Part shown: positions 8,418 through 17,837 of the stretch, in pieces
Position numbering within the stretch: position 1 is the first letter of the stretch
Layout of the letters: every line of letters begins with the position of its first letter
Assembly (NCBI RefSeq): GCF_900188185.1
Contig: NZ_FZPA01000007.1
Span: 1 to 64,000, forward strand
DNA: 64,000 bases
Origin: Sphingopyxis indica
GTDB lineage: Bacteria > Pseudomonadota > Alphaproteobacteria > Sphingomonadales > Sphingomonadaceae
Reading direction: 5' to 3'
The notes under the pieces: model-generated
The model's database searches: none
Seen by the model: only the letters and a program-made list of their open reading frames with translations
What the model was told of the DNA's origin: nothing
Position numbers and translations under genes: made by a program

Positions 8418-8528
8418 GCTACAATGTCTGCTGCAACCCACTTTACGGGCATTCCCTTTTTCGGAACTCTTGGTCCGAGAGGACAGAGGCTGAATTTCCA
8501 TTTTGCCTTAAACCATCCTGCGGGTTTG

Positions 8529-8544
8529 ACCGAACCGTTCGGTT
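8529..8544. promoter_or_regulatory. Palindromic operator, phospholipase promoter
   Basis: The 16-base core ACCGAACCGTTCGGTT is identical to that at the phasin operator. It lies 82 bp upstream of the phospholipase start at 8627. Together with 8397-8417 it forms a two-site divergent control region. Confidence 0.65.
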
Positions 8545-8626
8545 ATCTTAGGCGTCGTCGTTGGCCGTTTGGTTTGCCACTGACCAATCGCAAAAACTGG
8601 GGATGCCGGACGTGGACGCAAAGAAA

Positions 8627-9844
8627 ATGTATTATGCTGGTTTCGCCGCGCTGGCACTCATCTCGGCTCCAGCAAACGCCCAGAATCCTCTCGAGGTCGT
8701 CGTCGTGCGTGTCGGAGACCGGTTGGTTGACGGAACCGCGATTGTGGAGATCAGAATACTCAATGCAGGCGATCAGACGCAGAACGTCGATTTGCCCCAA
8801 CGCATTTCCGCTCAATTGGTGATGCGCGATGACAATCGCAGAGTCTGGCTCGACCGCGCCGCGCAGACGCCGGCTTCGATTTCGATTGCTGCGCGCGGCT
8901 TCGCTTCAGCCCGATACTGCGTAGATCTGCCACAAATCGCCGACACCGCGATTCTTTCGGTTCCCGCCTGGAGCAATCAATACGTTGCCATCGTCACCAA
9001 CACCCGCAACCCATCCCATAGGGCTAACATTAAAGGCATTGCCGAAGACATGGCGACAGCGACTTCCGTTGCGCCAACGCCCATACCGCCGACGCCGCCA
9101 CCGACAGACCGCAGGATAGGTAATGCGTTCCTCAGCAATCTCTCAGCATATGAGCCCATCTACGCTGTTTACGGTCCGGGTACGAATACCGATGCACGCA
9201 TCCAGCTTAGCTTCAAATATCAGCTCTTTGGGAGCCATGCGCGCCAGGAGGGCGCATCGTCCTTGGCCGATGGCCTCTACTTCGCTTACACCCAACGCAT
9301 GTTCTGGGATCTGGAGGCGGAATCCTCACCGTTCCGCAATATCGACTACCAGCCTGAGCTTTTCTATCTCTCGCCAGCAATGACAGCCTCGCAAAAGGCG
9401 ACGGTCAGTGGCCAGGTTGGCATTCGCCACGAGTCGAATGGCAAGGCTGGACCGGACTCGCGCAGCGTGAACGGAATTTACGTCTCTCCGATGGGCGCAT
9501 TCTCATTGGGCGGGGATGCGAGACTAATCGTTGCGCCCCGCTTGTGGCTTTATGTCGGAGACCGCTCCGACAATCCTGATATACGCCGGTATCGCGGCAA
9601 TACAGGATTGGTTGTTCAGATCGGCAGAGACAATGGGCTTCGGCTCACCACATCGTCACGATTCAATTTCTGGAGCGGCAAAGGGTCGCTGGGCGCCGAT
9701 TTGTCTTACCCGATGAACCGGCTCCTGGGGGGCGGCCCCGATTTCTATCTCTTCGCACAGAGCTTCGTTGGCTACGGCGAAAACCTGCTGGATTACAACA
9801 AGAGCACCACGCGTCTGCGGATAGGGGTGGCGCTAGTACGGTAG
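8627..9844 (+). CDS. pldA: Outer-membrane phospholipase A (OMPLA)
   Basis: Hydrolyses phospholipids that reach the outer leaflet. 405 residues from the ATG at 8627, which gives a clean signal peptide (MYYAGFAALALISAPANA). An N-terminal domain of about 150 residues and a proline linker (PTPIPPTPPPT) precede the barrel. OMPLA signatures are plain: FKYQLFG, YQPELFYLSP, and HESNGKAGPDSRSVNGIY, giving catalytic His268, Ser270 and Asn282 equivalent to E. coli H142/S144/N156. It is longer than E. coli OMPLA because of the N-terminal domain. Divergent from phasin and under the same palindrome, which suggests co-regulation with lipid storage. Confidence 0.88.
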   Translation: MYYAGFAALALISAPANAQNPLEVVVVRVGDRLVDGTAIVEIRILNAGDQTQNVDLPQRISAQLVMRDDNRRVWLDRAAQTPASISIAARGFASARYCVDLPQIADTAILSVPAWSNQYVAIVTNTRNPSHRANIKGIAEDMATATSVAPTPIPPTPPPTDRRIGNAFLSNLSAYEPIYAVYGPGTNTDARIQLSFKYQLFGSHARQEGASSLADGLYFAYTQRMFWDLEAESSPFRNIDYQPELFYLSPAMTASQKATVSGQVGIRHESNGKAGPDSRSVNGIYVSPMGAFSLGGDARLIVAPRLWLYVGDRSDNPDIRRYRGNTGLVVQIGRDNGLRLTTSSRFNFWSGKGSLGADLSYPMNRLLGGGPDFYLFAQSFVGYGENLLDYNKSTTRLRIGVALVR

Positions 9845-10313
9845 GCGCAAAAACGCTACGTATCGTACACGCTGGAGAAAATCAGCGCTGACCTTACTCA
9901 ATCGAGCGCGCGAGCATCGCGAATTCCCCGCTAATCTGATCACTCGCAGTCACGGACGAGTCCACTGACCGCCACGGACGAAAAGGGTCTTATGGCTCAC
10001 AGGATCGAGCCTGGGGCCATCCAGGACAGGTCTCGAGGGCCGAGACGAACACTACGCCAAAAGGCGCGGCTCACAGCCATCGCATTTCACCTAGCAAGTC
10101 GAGCGATCATTTCTTCCGGTCTGGGATCGCGGACGACGTGGGCCGCGCAGCCTTGTGCTTTCGCGCGCTATAGGAAAGCGATAGCCGCTCCCGCCCACGC
10201 TTGACCTCGGCGGTCACTTGCTCGCCGCGCTCGTCCGGGCGATCGCGATCATCTGCAGCCATGAGCGAATGCACTCCTAATTGGAGGTGATTCTGGCCTA
10301 CTAAGCAGAGCAG
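9845..10313. other. Intergenic stretch without a supported gene
   Basis: About 470 bp between pldA and the palindrome upstream of the decarboxylase. A 70-codon open frame at 9992-10204 has no family resemblance, and its Arg/Ala composition is that of random GC-rich sequence. No RNA or terminator is obvious. Confidence 0.5.
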
Positions 10314-10352
10314 CGCGGCAAGTCAACCGAACGGTTCGGTTGACTTGCCGCG
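10314..10352. promoter_or_regulatory. 39-bp perfect palindrome, operator of the adc operon
   Basis: Two 19-base arms that are exact reverse complements flank one central base (10333). The core is ACCGAACGGTTCGGT, as at the phasin and pldA promoters, but here the symmetry extends to CGCGGCAAG/CTTGCCGCG. The right arm contains TTGACT (10340-10345), followed after 17 bases by CTATTG, a plausible sigma-70 promoter. Bound repressor would cover the -35 box. The decarboxylase starts 74 bp downstream. Confidence 0.75.
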
Positions 10353-10426
10353 CGGTATCGACCTATTGTCTCGCGTGCGCGCCATAATGGGATTGTCGCA
10401 GGGACGAGTCACAGGAGCATCGCCTA

Positions 10427-11179
10427 ATGAACATCGATGAGGTTAAGGAACGCGCATTCGCGATGCCGGTCTGCAACCCTGCCTATCCGCGACCGCCATA
10501 CCGCTTCTACAATCGCGAATATATCGTGATCAAATACCGCACCGATCTCGATGCGCTGCGCGAAGTAGTCCCCGAACCCCTCGAAATCGTCGAACCAGTC
10601 GTGAATTACGAATTCATCAGGATGCCCGATTCGACGGGCTTTGGCGATTACACCGAAACCGGCCAGGTCATTCCCGTGCGCTTCAACGGCGTCGCGGGCG
10701 GCTTTGTCCATTCCATGTATCTGGATGACGACGCGCCAATCGCCGGCGGCCGCGAGATCTGGGGCTTTCCCAAAAAACTGGCCAGGCCTTCGATCGCGCA
10801 CGAATCGGACGTGATCGTCGGCAAGCTCCACTATGGTAGCGCGCTCTGCGCGCTCGGTTCGATGGGCTACAAGCATGTCATCCTGGACCACGAGCCGGTG
10901 CTTGCGGCCATGCGCCAGCCCAATTTCATGCTCAAGATCGTGCCTCACGTCGATTGCACGCCGCGCATCTGCGAGCTGGTACGCTATTACCTCGAGGACA
11001 TCGACCTCAAGGGCGCATGGAGCGGTCCTGCCGCGCTCGACCTATATCCGCACGCGCTTGCCGACGTCGCGCGGCTGCCGGTGCGCGAAGTGATCTCGGC
11101 AACGCACTTCATCGCCGATCTCACGCTTGGCCTGGGCGAGGTCGTTTACGATTATCTGGATGATCAGCAGCAGGCATGA
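10427..11179 (+). CDS. adc: Acetoacetate decarboxylase
   Basis: Converts acetoacetate to acetone and CO2 through a Schiff base. 250 residues, close to the 244 of the clostridial enzyme. The active-site segment [15 protein letters not shown] gives Lys116, with neighbouring Lys117, matching the Lys115/Lys116 pair of the family. AGGAG nine bases before the ATG supports the start. First gene of a three-gene unit with the oxidoreductase-patatin fusion and 3-hydroxybutyrate dehydrogenase, all tied to C4 ketone-body or polyhydroxybutyrate breakdown. Some ADC-like proteins act on other substrates, so the reaction is probable and not proven. Confidence 0.88.
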   Translation: MNIDEVKERAFAMPVCNPAYPRPPYRFYNREYIVIKYRTDLDALREVVPEPLEIVEPVVNYEFIRMPDSTGFGDYTETGQVIPVRFNGVAGGFVHSMYLDDDAPIAGGREIWGFPKKLARPSIAHESDVIVGKLHYGSALCALGSMGYKHVILDHEPVLAAMRQPNFMLKIVPHVDCTPRICELVRYYLEDIDLKGAWSGPAALDLYPHALADVARLPVREVISATHFIADLTLGLGEVVYDYLDDQQQA

Positions 11180-11266
11180 GCGGGAACCCATGGAACGGCC
11201 GTCCACGCAGCAGATGCGCGCGCCAATGGCCAATGCGTAGTGATGTCCCCGGCGGAGCGCAGTCTC

Positions 11267-13708
11267 ATGGCGCGTGAGGCTTTCGACTTCCTGCTGCTCG
11301 GCGGCGGACTGGCGAGCGCCACTGCTGCGGAAACCTTGCGGCGCGAGGGCGCGGTCGGCACGATCGGCATTCTCTCGGCGGAGGAATTTCCACCCTATCA
11401 CCGGCCGCGGCTTTCCAAGCAATATCTCGTCGGCACGTCGAGCGATGTCGATATTCTCGTCCACCCAGTCGACTACTACCGCCAGCACAACATCAAGCTC
11501 ATCCTCGGCATGGATGTCGTGGGAGTCGATCCTTCCGCGAAGACAGTTCGGACGAGCGACGGCAGCGAAATCGAATATGGCAAGCTGCTTATCGCCACCG
11601 GAGCCTCCCCGCGCCGCCTTGGGGTGCCGGGCGCCGATAAGGCGGGCGTCTGCTATCTGCGCCGCAAGTCCGAATGCGATGCCGTGCGTGAAATGGCAAA
11701 GCCCGGCCGCAAAGCCGTCATCCTGGGGACCAGTTTCCTTGGCATGGAAATCGCGCTCTCGCTCCTTGAACTCGGGCTTGAGGTGACAATGCTCGATGTC
11801 GGTGAGCGTGTGCTGCCGCATGTCGAGTCCGAACCGATCTCCGCCTTTTTCCAGCGCCACGCCGAAAGCAAGGGCGCCACCGTCCTGCTCGGCGACACGG
11901 TGAGCGAAGTGCTCGGCGACGATCATGTGACCGGCGTGCGCACGGTCGCGGGCATAGAGCTGGCGTGCGACATCGTGCTGGTCAGCATCGGTGTCGAGCC
12001 AGCCACGCACTTTCTTGATGACAGCGGGATAGTGCTCGATGACGGCTTCGTTGCGGTCGACGACAGGCTGCGGTCGAATGTGCCGGATGTCTTCGCGGCG
12101 GGCGACGTCACGCGCTTTTACGATCCCGTGTTCAGGTGCCGACGTCATATCGAGCATTGGGATAACGCCGTTCGGCAGGGCCGCCTCGCCGCCCGCAACA
12201 TGCTCGGGCAACGCCGCCGATACGACGAGGTGTCCTATTTCTTTTGCGAGATGGGCGAACTCGGCTTCGACATGCTGGGAATTCCGGAAGGTGCATCGGA
12301 ATGGGTCAGTCGCGGCAAGCTGGAAGACGGGTCGTACACGCTATTCTATCTCCGCGACGAAGTTCCGCGCGCGATTTTCTCGATGGGGCGGCCACCAGGC
12401 GAAATCCGGGTCGCGGAAGGACTGATCCGGTATCGCGTGAACATCGAGCACTATAAAGAGCGGCTTGGCGACCCCGCCTATCTACTCGACAAGATTCCGA
12501 TGCAGAACGTCTTGATCCTTCAGGGCGGCGGCGCGCTCGGTGCCTTTGAATGCGGTGTCATCCGAGCGCTCGAAGAAGAGAACGTCTATCCCGATATCGT
12601 CGCGGGAGTGTCGATCGGCGCGTTGAACGGCGCAATCGTGGCAGGCAATCCGCGCCATGCTTCCAAAGCGCTCCACGCCTTCTGGAATGATCTAACGGTG
12701 GTAGCGCCGCCACTACCATTTGAAGAGATGCGCCGCGCAGCCGTTGCCGGTCAGATCCTTACCTTCGGCGTGCCCAAATTCTTCAAGCCGCGCTGGATGC
12801 CGCCGTTCGATCTCCTGACGCCCTGGACGGGCTATTATGACACCTCGCCGATGCGCAAGCTGATCGCCGACTATGTCGATTTCCCGAGCCTGAAAAACAG
12901 TCCCGTGCGGCTGCTGGTGGGCGCGGTCAACGTGACGACAGCGCAGATGGAAGTCTTCGACAGCTATGTCGATGATCTTACCCCCGATCACATTCTGGCG
13001 AGCGGCAGCCTGCCTCCCGGCTTCTCCTGGACGATGGTCAACGGCACACCCTATTGGGACGGCGGCATCGTCAGCAATTCGCCGCTTGACCTGGTGCTCG
13101 ATCGCTGCGGCCCGGATGGAAAGCAGGTCTACATCGTCGACCTGTTCGAGGGGGAGGCGCCGCTTCCCGGCAACATGATCGAAGTGCTCGCACGCCGCGA
13201 TGAGGTGCTCTACTCGGAACGCGTTCGCAGCGACCTGCGCACGCGCGAGATGATGGATGCCTATCGCAGCATGATCAATGTCATCGTGTCGGGAATAAGT
13301 CCGGTCGATCGCGCCAAGATCATGCGCCATCCGCGCTACATCCAGTTGATGGGCGATGGCTTTGCCAATGAAATCACCCGGTTCCAGCGTCCGCGCAGAC
13401 CCGGCGAGGCGTCCTCGAGGGACTATGATTTTTCCGATGAATCGATCCGCTACCTTCAAGACGAAGGTTATGCCCTGGTGAAGCGGACGCTCGCGCAGAC
13501 GAGCAAGGCGGGCGTCACGGCGACGCCCAAGGCCAGCGCGGCGCTCGAACAGATAAAGGATGCGGAAGCGGCCGCAGGCACATCGTCGACGGGCAAGTCC
13601 CATTCGGGGGCCGATGCCATCCTGCAGGGACTGGCGCAGGCGGATGCGCAAGCTGCGGTCGCTCGAACTCCCCCACGCAAAAAACCCAGCAGGAAGGCAA
13701 CATCATGA
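11267..13708 (+). CDS. Fusion of FAD-dependent NAD(P)H oxidoreductase and patatin-like (DUF3734) phospholipase
   Basis: 813 residues from the ATG at 11267 (GGAG nine bases upstream; GTG 11240 and ATG 11243 are alternatives). Residues 1-410 are a pyridine-nucleotide-disulfide-type reductase: FAD site [16 protein letters not shown], second Rossmann [16 protein letters not shown], and VFAAGD near 275-281, like ferredoxin/rubredoxin reductases. Residues about 413 to 770 are a patatin lipase: anion loop [12 protein letters not shown], nucleophile GVSIG (Ser449), and DGG (Asp598), followed by a DUF3734-like tail. The patatin part starts [11 protein letters not shown], as free-standing homologues do, so the fusion looks like two genes joined with no linker. 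The Lys/Ala-rich C-terminus is disordered. It overlaps bdhA by four bases. Confidence 0.85.
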   Translation: MAREAFDFLLLGGGLASATAAETLRREGAVGTIGILSAEEFPPYHRPRLSKQYLVGTSSDVDILVHPVDYYRQHNIKLILGMDVVGVDPSAKTVRTSDGSEIEYGKLLIATGASPRRLGVPGADKAGVCYLRRKSECDAVREMAKPGRKAVILGTSFLGMEIALSLLELGLEVTMLDVGERVLPHVESEPISAFFQRHAESKGATVLLGDTVSEVLGDDHVTGVRTVAGIELACDIVLVSIGVEPATHFLDDSGIVLDDGFVAVDDRLRSNVPDVFAAGDVTRFYDPVFRCRRHIEHWDNAVRQGRLAARNMLGQRRRYDEVSYFFCEMGELGFDMLGIPEGASEWVSRGKLEDGSYTLFYLRDEVPRAIFSMGRPPGEIRVAEGLIRYRVNIEHYKERLGDPAYLLDKIPMQNVLILQGGGALGAFECGVIRALEEENVYPDIVAGVSIGALNGAIVAGNPRHASKALHAFWNDLTVVAPPLPFEEMRRAAVAGQILTFGVPKFFKPRWMPPFDLLTPWTGYYDTSPMRKLIADYVDFPSLKNSPVRLLVGAVNVTTAQMEVFDSYVDDLTPDHILASGSLPPGFSWTMVNGTPYWDGGIVSNSPLDLVLDRCGPDGKQVYIVDLFEGEAPLPGNMIEVLARRDEVLYSERVRSDLRTREMMDAYRSMINVIVSGISPVDRAKIMRHPRYIQLMGDGFANEITRFQRPRRPGEASSRDYDFSDESIRYLQDEGYALVKRTLAQTSKAGVTATPKASAALEQIKDAEAAAGTSSTGKSHSGADAILQGLAQADAQAAVARTPPRKKPSRKATS

Positions 13709-14484
13709 TGCTATCAGACAAGGTCGCCGTCATTACCGGTGCGGCAAGCGGGATCGGCAACGATATCGCCCTCGAATTCGTTCGCAACGGCGCGAAGGTG
13801 GCGATCGCCGACCTGCAGCTTGCCAAAGCACAGGCGGCAGCCGAAGCGCTCGATTCGAGCGGTGAGGCCGCAATGGCGGTCGAAATGGATGTTGCCAACG
13901 AGGATCAAGTCGAGGCGGGGATCGCCAAAGTCGTCGAGCGTTTCGGCCGCATCGACATCCTCGTGTCCAACGCCGGCATCCAGATCGTGGCGCCGCTCGA
14001 CGAGTTCAAGTTCGCGGACTGGAAGCGCCTGCTGGCGATCCACCTCGACGGGGCGTTCCTGACGACCCGGGCATGCCTCAAACACATGTACGCGCAAGGC
14101 GGCGGCAGCGTGATCTACATGGGCTCGGTCCACTCGAAGGAAGCCTCGGTGCTCAAGGCGCCCTATGTTACCGCCAAGCATGGGCTGATCGGCCTCGCCA
14201 AGGTCGTCGCCAAGGAAGGCGCGGCCCATGGTGTGCGCGCCAATGTGATCTGCCCCGGCTTCGTTCGCACGCCCCTGGTCGAAAAGCAGATACCCGAGCA
14301 GGCGCAGGAACTCGGGATCAGCGAAGAAGACGTCATCAAGAAGGTGATGTTGAAGGAGACCGTCGACGGGGAATTCACGACGGTCGACGATGTCGCCCGC
14401 ACGGCGGTGTTTCTCGCCGGGTTCCCCACAAATGCGCTGACCGGGCAATCGATCGTCGTCAGCCATGGGTGGTTTATGCAATAA
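13705..14484 (+). CDS. bdhA: 3-hydroxybutyrate dehydrogenase (SDR family)
   Basis: NAD-dependent interconversion of 3-hydroxybutyrate and acetoacetate. 259 residues. Cofactor loop TGAASGIG (about 11-18), NAG motif in [11 protein letters not shown], and catalytic Ser and Tyr-x3-Lys in [20 protein letters not shown]. The C-terminal half ([18 protein letters not shown]) is characteristic of the 3-HBDH branch. The start overlaps the fusion gene's stop (ATGATG/TGA), with AGGAAGG upstream. The acetoacetate it makes is the substrate of the decarboxylase encoded first in the operon. Confidence 0.9.
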   Translation: MMLSDKVAVITGAASGIGNDIALEFVRNGAKVAIADLQLAKAQAAAEALDSSGEAAMAVEMDVANEDQVEAGIAKVVERFGRIDILVSNAGIQIVAPLDEFKFADWKRLLAIHLDGAFLTTRACLKHMYAQGGGSVIYMGSVHSKEASVLKAPYVTAKHGLIGLAKVVAKEGAAHGVRANVICPGFVRTPLVEKQIPEQAQELGISEEDVIKKVMLKETVDGEFTTVDDVARTAVFLAGFPTNALTGQSIVVSHGWFMQ

Positions 14485-15032
14485 GTCGATCGCGGCCTGT
14501 CATTGCCCCTGCGCACTTCAAAGGATTTTGAGGCACTTGTAGAAAGCCGCCGCCACTTGTCCTGGTACTCAGGGAGTAGTTTTCGGAGTATCGGACAGTA
14601 TGACATCAAGGCACGTAGCGGCAACAAGAGATGACCCTACGCCAGGACGCCGGCTCGATAAGAGAAGCTAAGTTGCGGTGAGCTTCTGCCAGAGAGAATC
14701 GGACATGCGCCTAAGGTCGAGGCAGCTAAGTTGGACGATCCGGTTGGTCAGGTTATGAGAATGGAATTGGGGTAAGCGGACATTCCCGGCGGCCGGAAGC
14801 CATGACGTTGACGCGCCCTCATTCTCGTAGATCGGAATGCCGAGACTGAAGCCTGAAGCCCATCATTCTCGCGAGGTCACCGGCGGTGCGCTGCAGATGC
14901 CGCGCGGAGCCATATCCAAGGCGACGCGTCTTCGAGAATCTGGATAAACTGCCCCGGGGGTTTCTTTCGCGAAGCAAATCGCGCAGAGTGCTGTTCGTTA
15001 TTTGTTCGTTATCCATTGCCTGGGGAGTTCGC
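14485..15032. other. Junction between the bdhA operon and the defence island, no gene seen
   Basis: About 550 bp. Both strands are broken by stops or carry only Arg/Ser-rich frames. The region has no recognisable tRNA, terminator hairpin or IS end. A GGGGAG Shine-Dalgarno at 15022-15027 belongs to the next gene. This is the likely left boundary of the accessory island. Confidence 0.5.
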
Positions 15033-17837
15033 TTGGCAAGCAGTAGTCAGGCTTCCGAATTCATCTCGACAGAGATTCAACGTGCTGTGCCGGGCCGGCT
15101 GCGATCGCTGCTGCTAGGACAGCCTGAGCCTATTCTTTTGCTGGGAGCGGGCGCGTCCATCTCGTCGGGAATCCCGGCTGCAGGCGAAGCTGTGGAGAGG
15201 ATTGCCAAATGGCGGTGGTGCCTGGACAATGATCGGCTGCCTAATGATCCAAGCGTCCGACGCGCGGACTATTGGCCTTGGCTGACCGGGCAGCCCTGGT
15301 TTTCAGCAGACGTCCTCCTGGCGGAGCTATATCCCGACGCGGTCAAAAACCTGCTGAACGTTGCGAACGACCGGCGCGTCTTCTTCGAGGACATGATCCA
15401 TCCGCCCGTGCATCCCAATCGCGGCTACCGTGGCCTTGCTAACATCTTGCATCAAGGCTGGATATCGACTGTCCTCACGACCAACTTTGACGAATGTATT
15501 CAGAAGGCTCGAGTGCTGGTAACACGGCCTCACCATCTGGTGGCGATCAAGACACCTTCAGATATGGTTCGCTTCTCTTCCGCACCGCAAAATCCGCAAC
15601 TCGTTTATCTGCACGGCTCGGTTGAGCATCTAACTGACAAAAATCTGGCTATCGATGTCCAAGACATGGACAGTGAGATCGTCGAGCGAGTGCGCCCGCT
15701 GCTTCGCGACCACCCAATTATCGTTGTGGGCTATCGTGGTGCCGAACCTTCGGTTATGCGTGGCCTCTTCCTCGACAATATCGATTATACTAACAAGTTC
15801 TATCACGGGATTTACTGGTGCGTGCTAGACCGAGAGGTCGATGCGACGATGCCACCAATGGTCTCGGAGCTTGCGTCGGCCGTCGGCGGTAATTTCACCA
15901 AGGTGCCAATTTCGGGTTTCGACGATCTTTTCGAGATCGAATTATACAATCGATTGGTGGCCGAGGGGGCGCAACCGACCCGCCGCAGCCACGGCTATAG
16001 AACGCCTGAGCTGCCGCTCGACATGACTCCGATTAGCGGCGGGCTTCTCGATGGCATCGATCGCGTCCTGCTGTTCACTCGCCTCCGTGAGTATGCCGCT
16101 GTTCTCAACAACTGGGCACCGGACTCCTATGAGGAAGACTGGACGCTCCGGATCGCAACCACCTTTAACTTGCTCGTCGCCAAAGACGATGCGACCGTTC
16201 CGACGGTGGCGGGTTGGTTATTGTTCTCCAATGATCCGACCCCACTGGTACCCGGTGCATTCGTACGATTCCGCGCGGTCGGGCCCGCGACCTGGCTGCG
16301 TCAATGCCTGGGCGAGGACATCGATCTACTGCACGAAGCTGACGAGGAAGGCTCTCTCGTCGAAGTGGAGATCAGCGGCAATCTGTGGTCGCAACTCGAC
16401 CAACTCACTGAACTGCTATCGCGCGTCAATCGGCAGTTTCGCTTAAAACAGGAGGTGTCGCGGCAGGTTCGCTCCTACAGCCCATTGGCGCTCAAGGAGA
16501 TGATCGTGAACGCTCTGGTGCATCGGGACTATGCTTGCACCGATCCGGTGGAGATTGTGGTGACTCCCGAGCGGATCGTTACCCGGAGCCCAGGTGGTCT
16601 TGTCGATACTGTCGCAGCGCAAATTTACGACCAAGAACTTCAGGCGCTCATCAAGGCCGGCCGGCGCAGCATCAAAGGCTACCGGAATCCGGTCATCTCC
16701 GATCTCTTCTATGGTGGCGGCCAGATGGACCATACGGGTTCCGGTCTGTCGGACATGTGGAAGGAGACCATCAACAATAATGGCGACGTGGATTTCGGAC
16801 CTGAGGATGGGAACAAGGCGTTCACCGTCGAGATCCGGGCACGGCCGGAAGCCGTGGATGACATCACTAATACCGCCATCGCGGATGAATCGCAGGTCAC
16901 ACGCTTCACTACAAACCTTCTACCCATCCGTACGATGCCCAATCGAATCTGGCATGCTGGGACGACCGCGACCTATACGGGGGGGCTGTTTCGCTCCGCT
17001 GGCGATCTCCCGGTGCCGCCCGGACACGTGCAGGATGGCCGCTTTTACACGCTTTACGATCTGGAAGGGATCACCGACGCGTTGGTGACACCGTTCGATC
17101 CGGGGGACGTCGAGACTGTCACGCCTGAAGAACTCATCGATCTTCCCAACGGGGAAAATATCCTAATCAAGCTCCTCGTCGACGCCGTACTCGGACATTG
17201 CCGGGCGCTTGGGATGCAGATCGACTTCAAGCGGAAGCGCGCACATTTCCCGCGTTTTGAGGACGAGCAGGAACGTCGGATCACCTATAAGGCGCGCTAC
17301 AAGCGGGCCACGAGAACGGTGGTCAAGGTGCGAACCAAGCGGGATTCAGGCGAGGTCTCCTATTACGAGCACAAAGCACTTTCGATCTCCGTCGCGCCTT
17401 ATGGGGCTGAGTGGTGCGTCATTCTTTCGCCGGGCTACGCTTTCACGCGGAACGGATTCGGCCGGCTGATCGGCAATGAGCTAATAAACAGCCTCTCGAC
17501 GCGGAGGGCGGCGAAAGACTTCAATTCAAATGTCCACAACGACCTTACTTTCTGGCAAGCCATGTTGGCGGAACAGATGGAGGGGCTATTCTCGCTCCAG
17601 CCAGATGTGAGTGATGGGTTATCCCGGTTCGCCCCTAATATCGTCATGAGTAACCAGCTTCCCGGCGGCTCCTTGAACTCCAACGTCTTCGAAGAACTTG
17701 CGATTGCCCAAGGCGACTTGGATGAACTCGACGAACTTGACAGGGAGCTCTCGGAGTTGGCCGACATGGTCGAGTTGGACGATTTGCGGGGGTCCGAATT
17801 GCCGAGCTTTTCCGAGCGGGTGATCGACGATGACTGA
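15033..17837 (+). CDS. SIR2 - GHKL-ATPase-like - APAZ protein, partner of short Argonaute
   Basis: About 934 residues. The TTG at 15033 is preferred because GGGGAG lies five bases upstream; the frame is open back to 14886. Domain order: SIR2 NADase (about 30-300) with GAGASISSGIP (38), TNFD (150) and the catalytic-His motif LHGS (193). Then a COG2865/RecG-DHS-like region with PTVAGWLLFSNDP and Bergerat-type motifs: ExxxN in KEMIVNALVHRDY (Glu489/Asn493), SPGG (519) and GSGLSDMW (569). Then an APAZ domain (about 636-851) with ALSISVAPYGAEWCVILSPG and a terminal LTFWQAML helix. An acidic tail closes it. In known SIR2-APAZ/short-pAgo systems, guide-directed target recognition triggers NAD+ depletion. 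Here an extra ATPase-like module is inserted, making the protein far longer than the usual 500-600 residues. It overlaps the pAgo gene by eight bases. Confidence 0.85.
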   Translation: MASSSQASEFISTEIQRAVPGRLRSLLLGQPEPILLLGAGASISSGIPAAGEAVERIAKWRWCLDNDRLPNDPSVRRADYWPWLTGQPWFSADVLLAELYPDAVKNLLNVANDRRVFFEDMIHPPVHPNRGYRGLANILHQGWISTVLTTNFDECIQKARVLVTRPHHLVAIKTPSDMVRFSSAPQNPQLVYLHGSVEHLTDKNLAIDVQDMDSEIVERVRPLLRDHPIIVVGYRGAEPSVMRGLFLDNIDYTNKFYHGIYWCVLDREVDATMPPMVSELASAVGGNFTKVPISGFDDLFEIELYNRLVAEGAQPTRRSHGYRTPELPLDMTPISGGLLDGIDRVLLFTRLREYAAVLNNWAPDSYEEDWTLRIATTFNLLVAKDDATVPTVAGWLLFSNDPTPLVPGAFVRFRAVGPATWLRQCLGEDIDLLHEADEEGSLVEVEISGNLWSQLDQLTELLSRVNRQFRLKQEVSRQVRSYSPLALKEMIVNALVHRDYACTDPVEIVVTPERIVTRSPGGLVDTVAAQIYDQELQALIKAGRRSIKGYRNPVISDLFYGGGQMDHTGSGLSDMWKETINNNGDVDFGPEDGNKAFTVEIRARPEAVDDITNTAIADESQVTRFTTNLLPIRTMPNRIWHAGTTATYTGGLFRSAGDLPVPPGHVQDGRFYTLYDLEGITDALVTPFDPGDVETVTPEELIDLPNGENILIKLLVDAVLGHCRALGMQIDFKRKRAHFPRFEDEQERRITYKARYKRATRTVVKVRTKRDSGEVSYYEHKALSISVAPYGAEWCVILSPGYAFTRNGFGRLIGNELINSLSTRRAAKDFNSNVHNDLTFWQAMLAEQMEGLFSLQPDVSDGLSRFAPNIVMSNQLPGGSLNSNVFEELAIAQGDLDELDELDRELSELADMVELDDLRGSELPSFSERVIDDD

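Noticed and set aside
9992..10204. 70-codon open frame upstream of adc
   Set aside because: Random-like composition, no ribosome-binding site and no recognisable motif.
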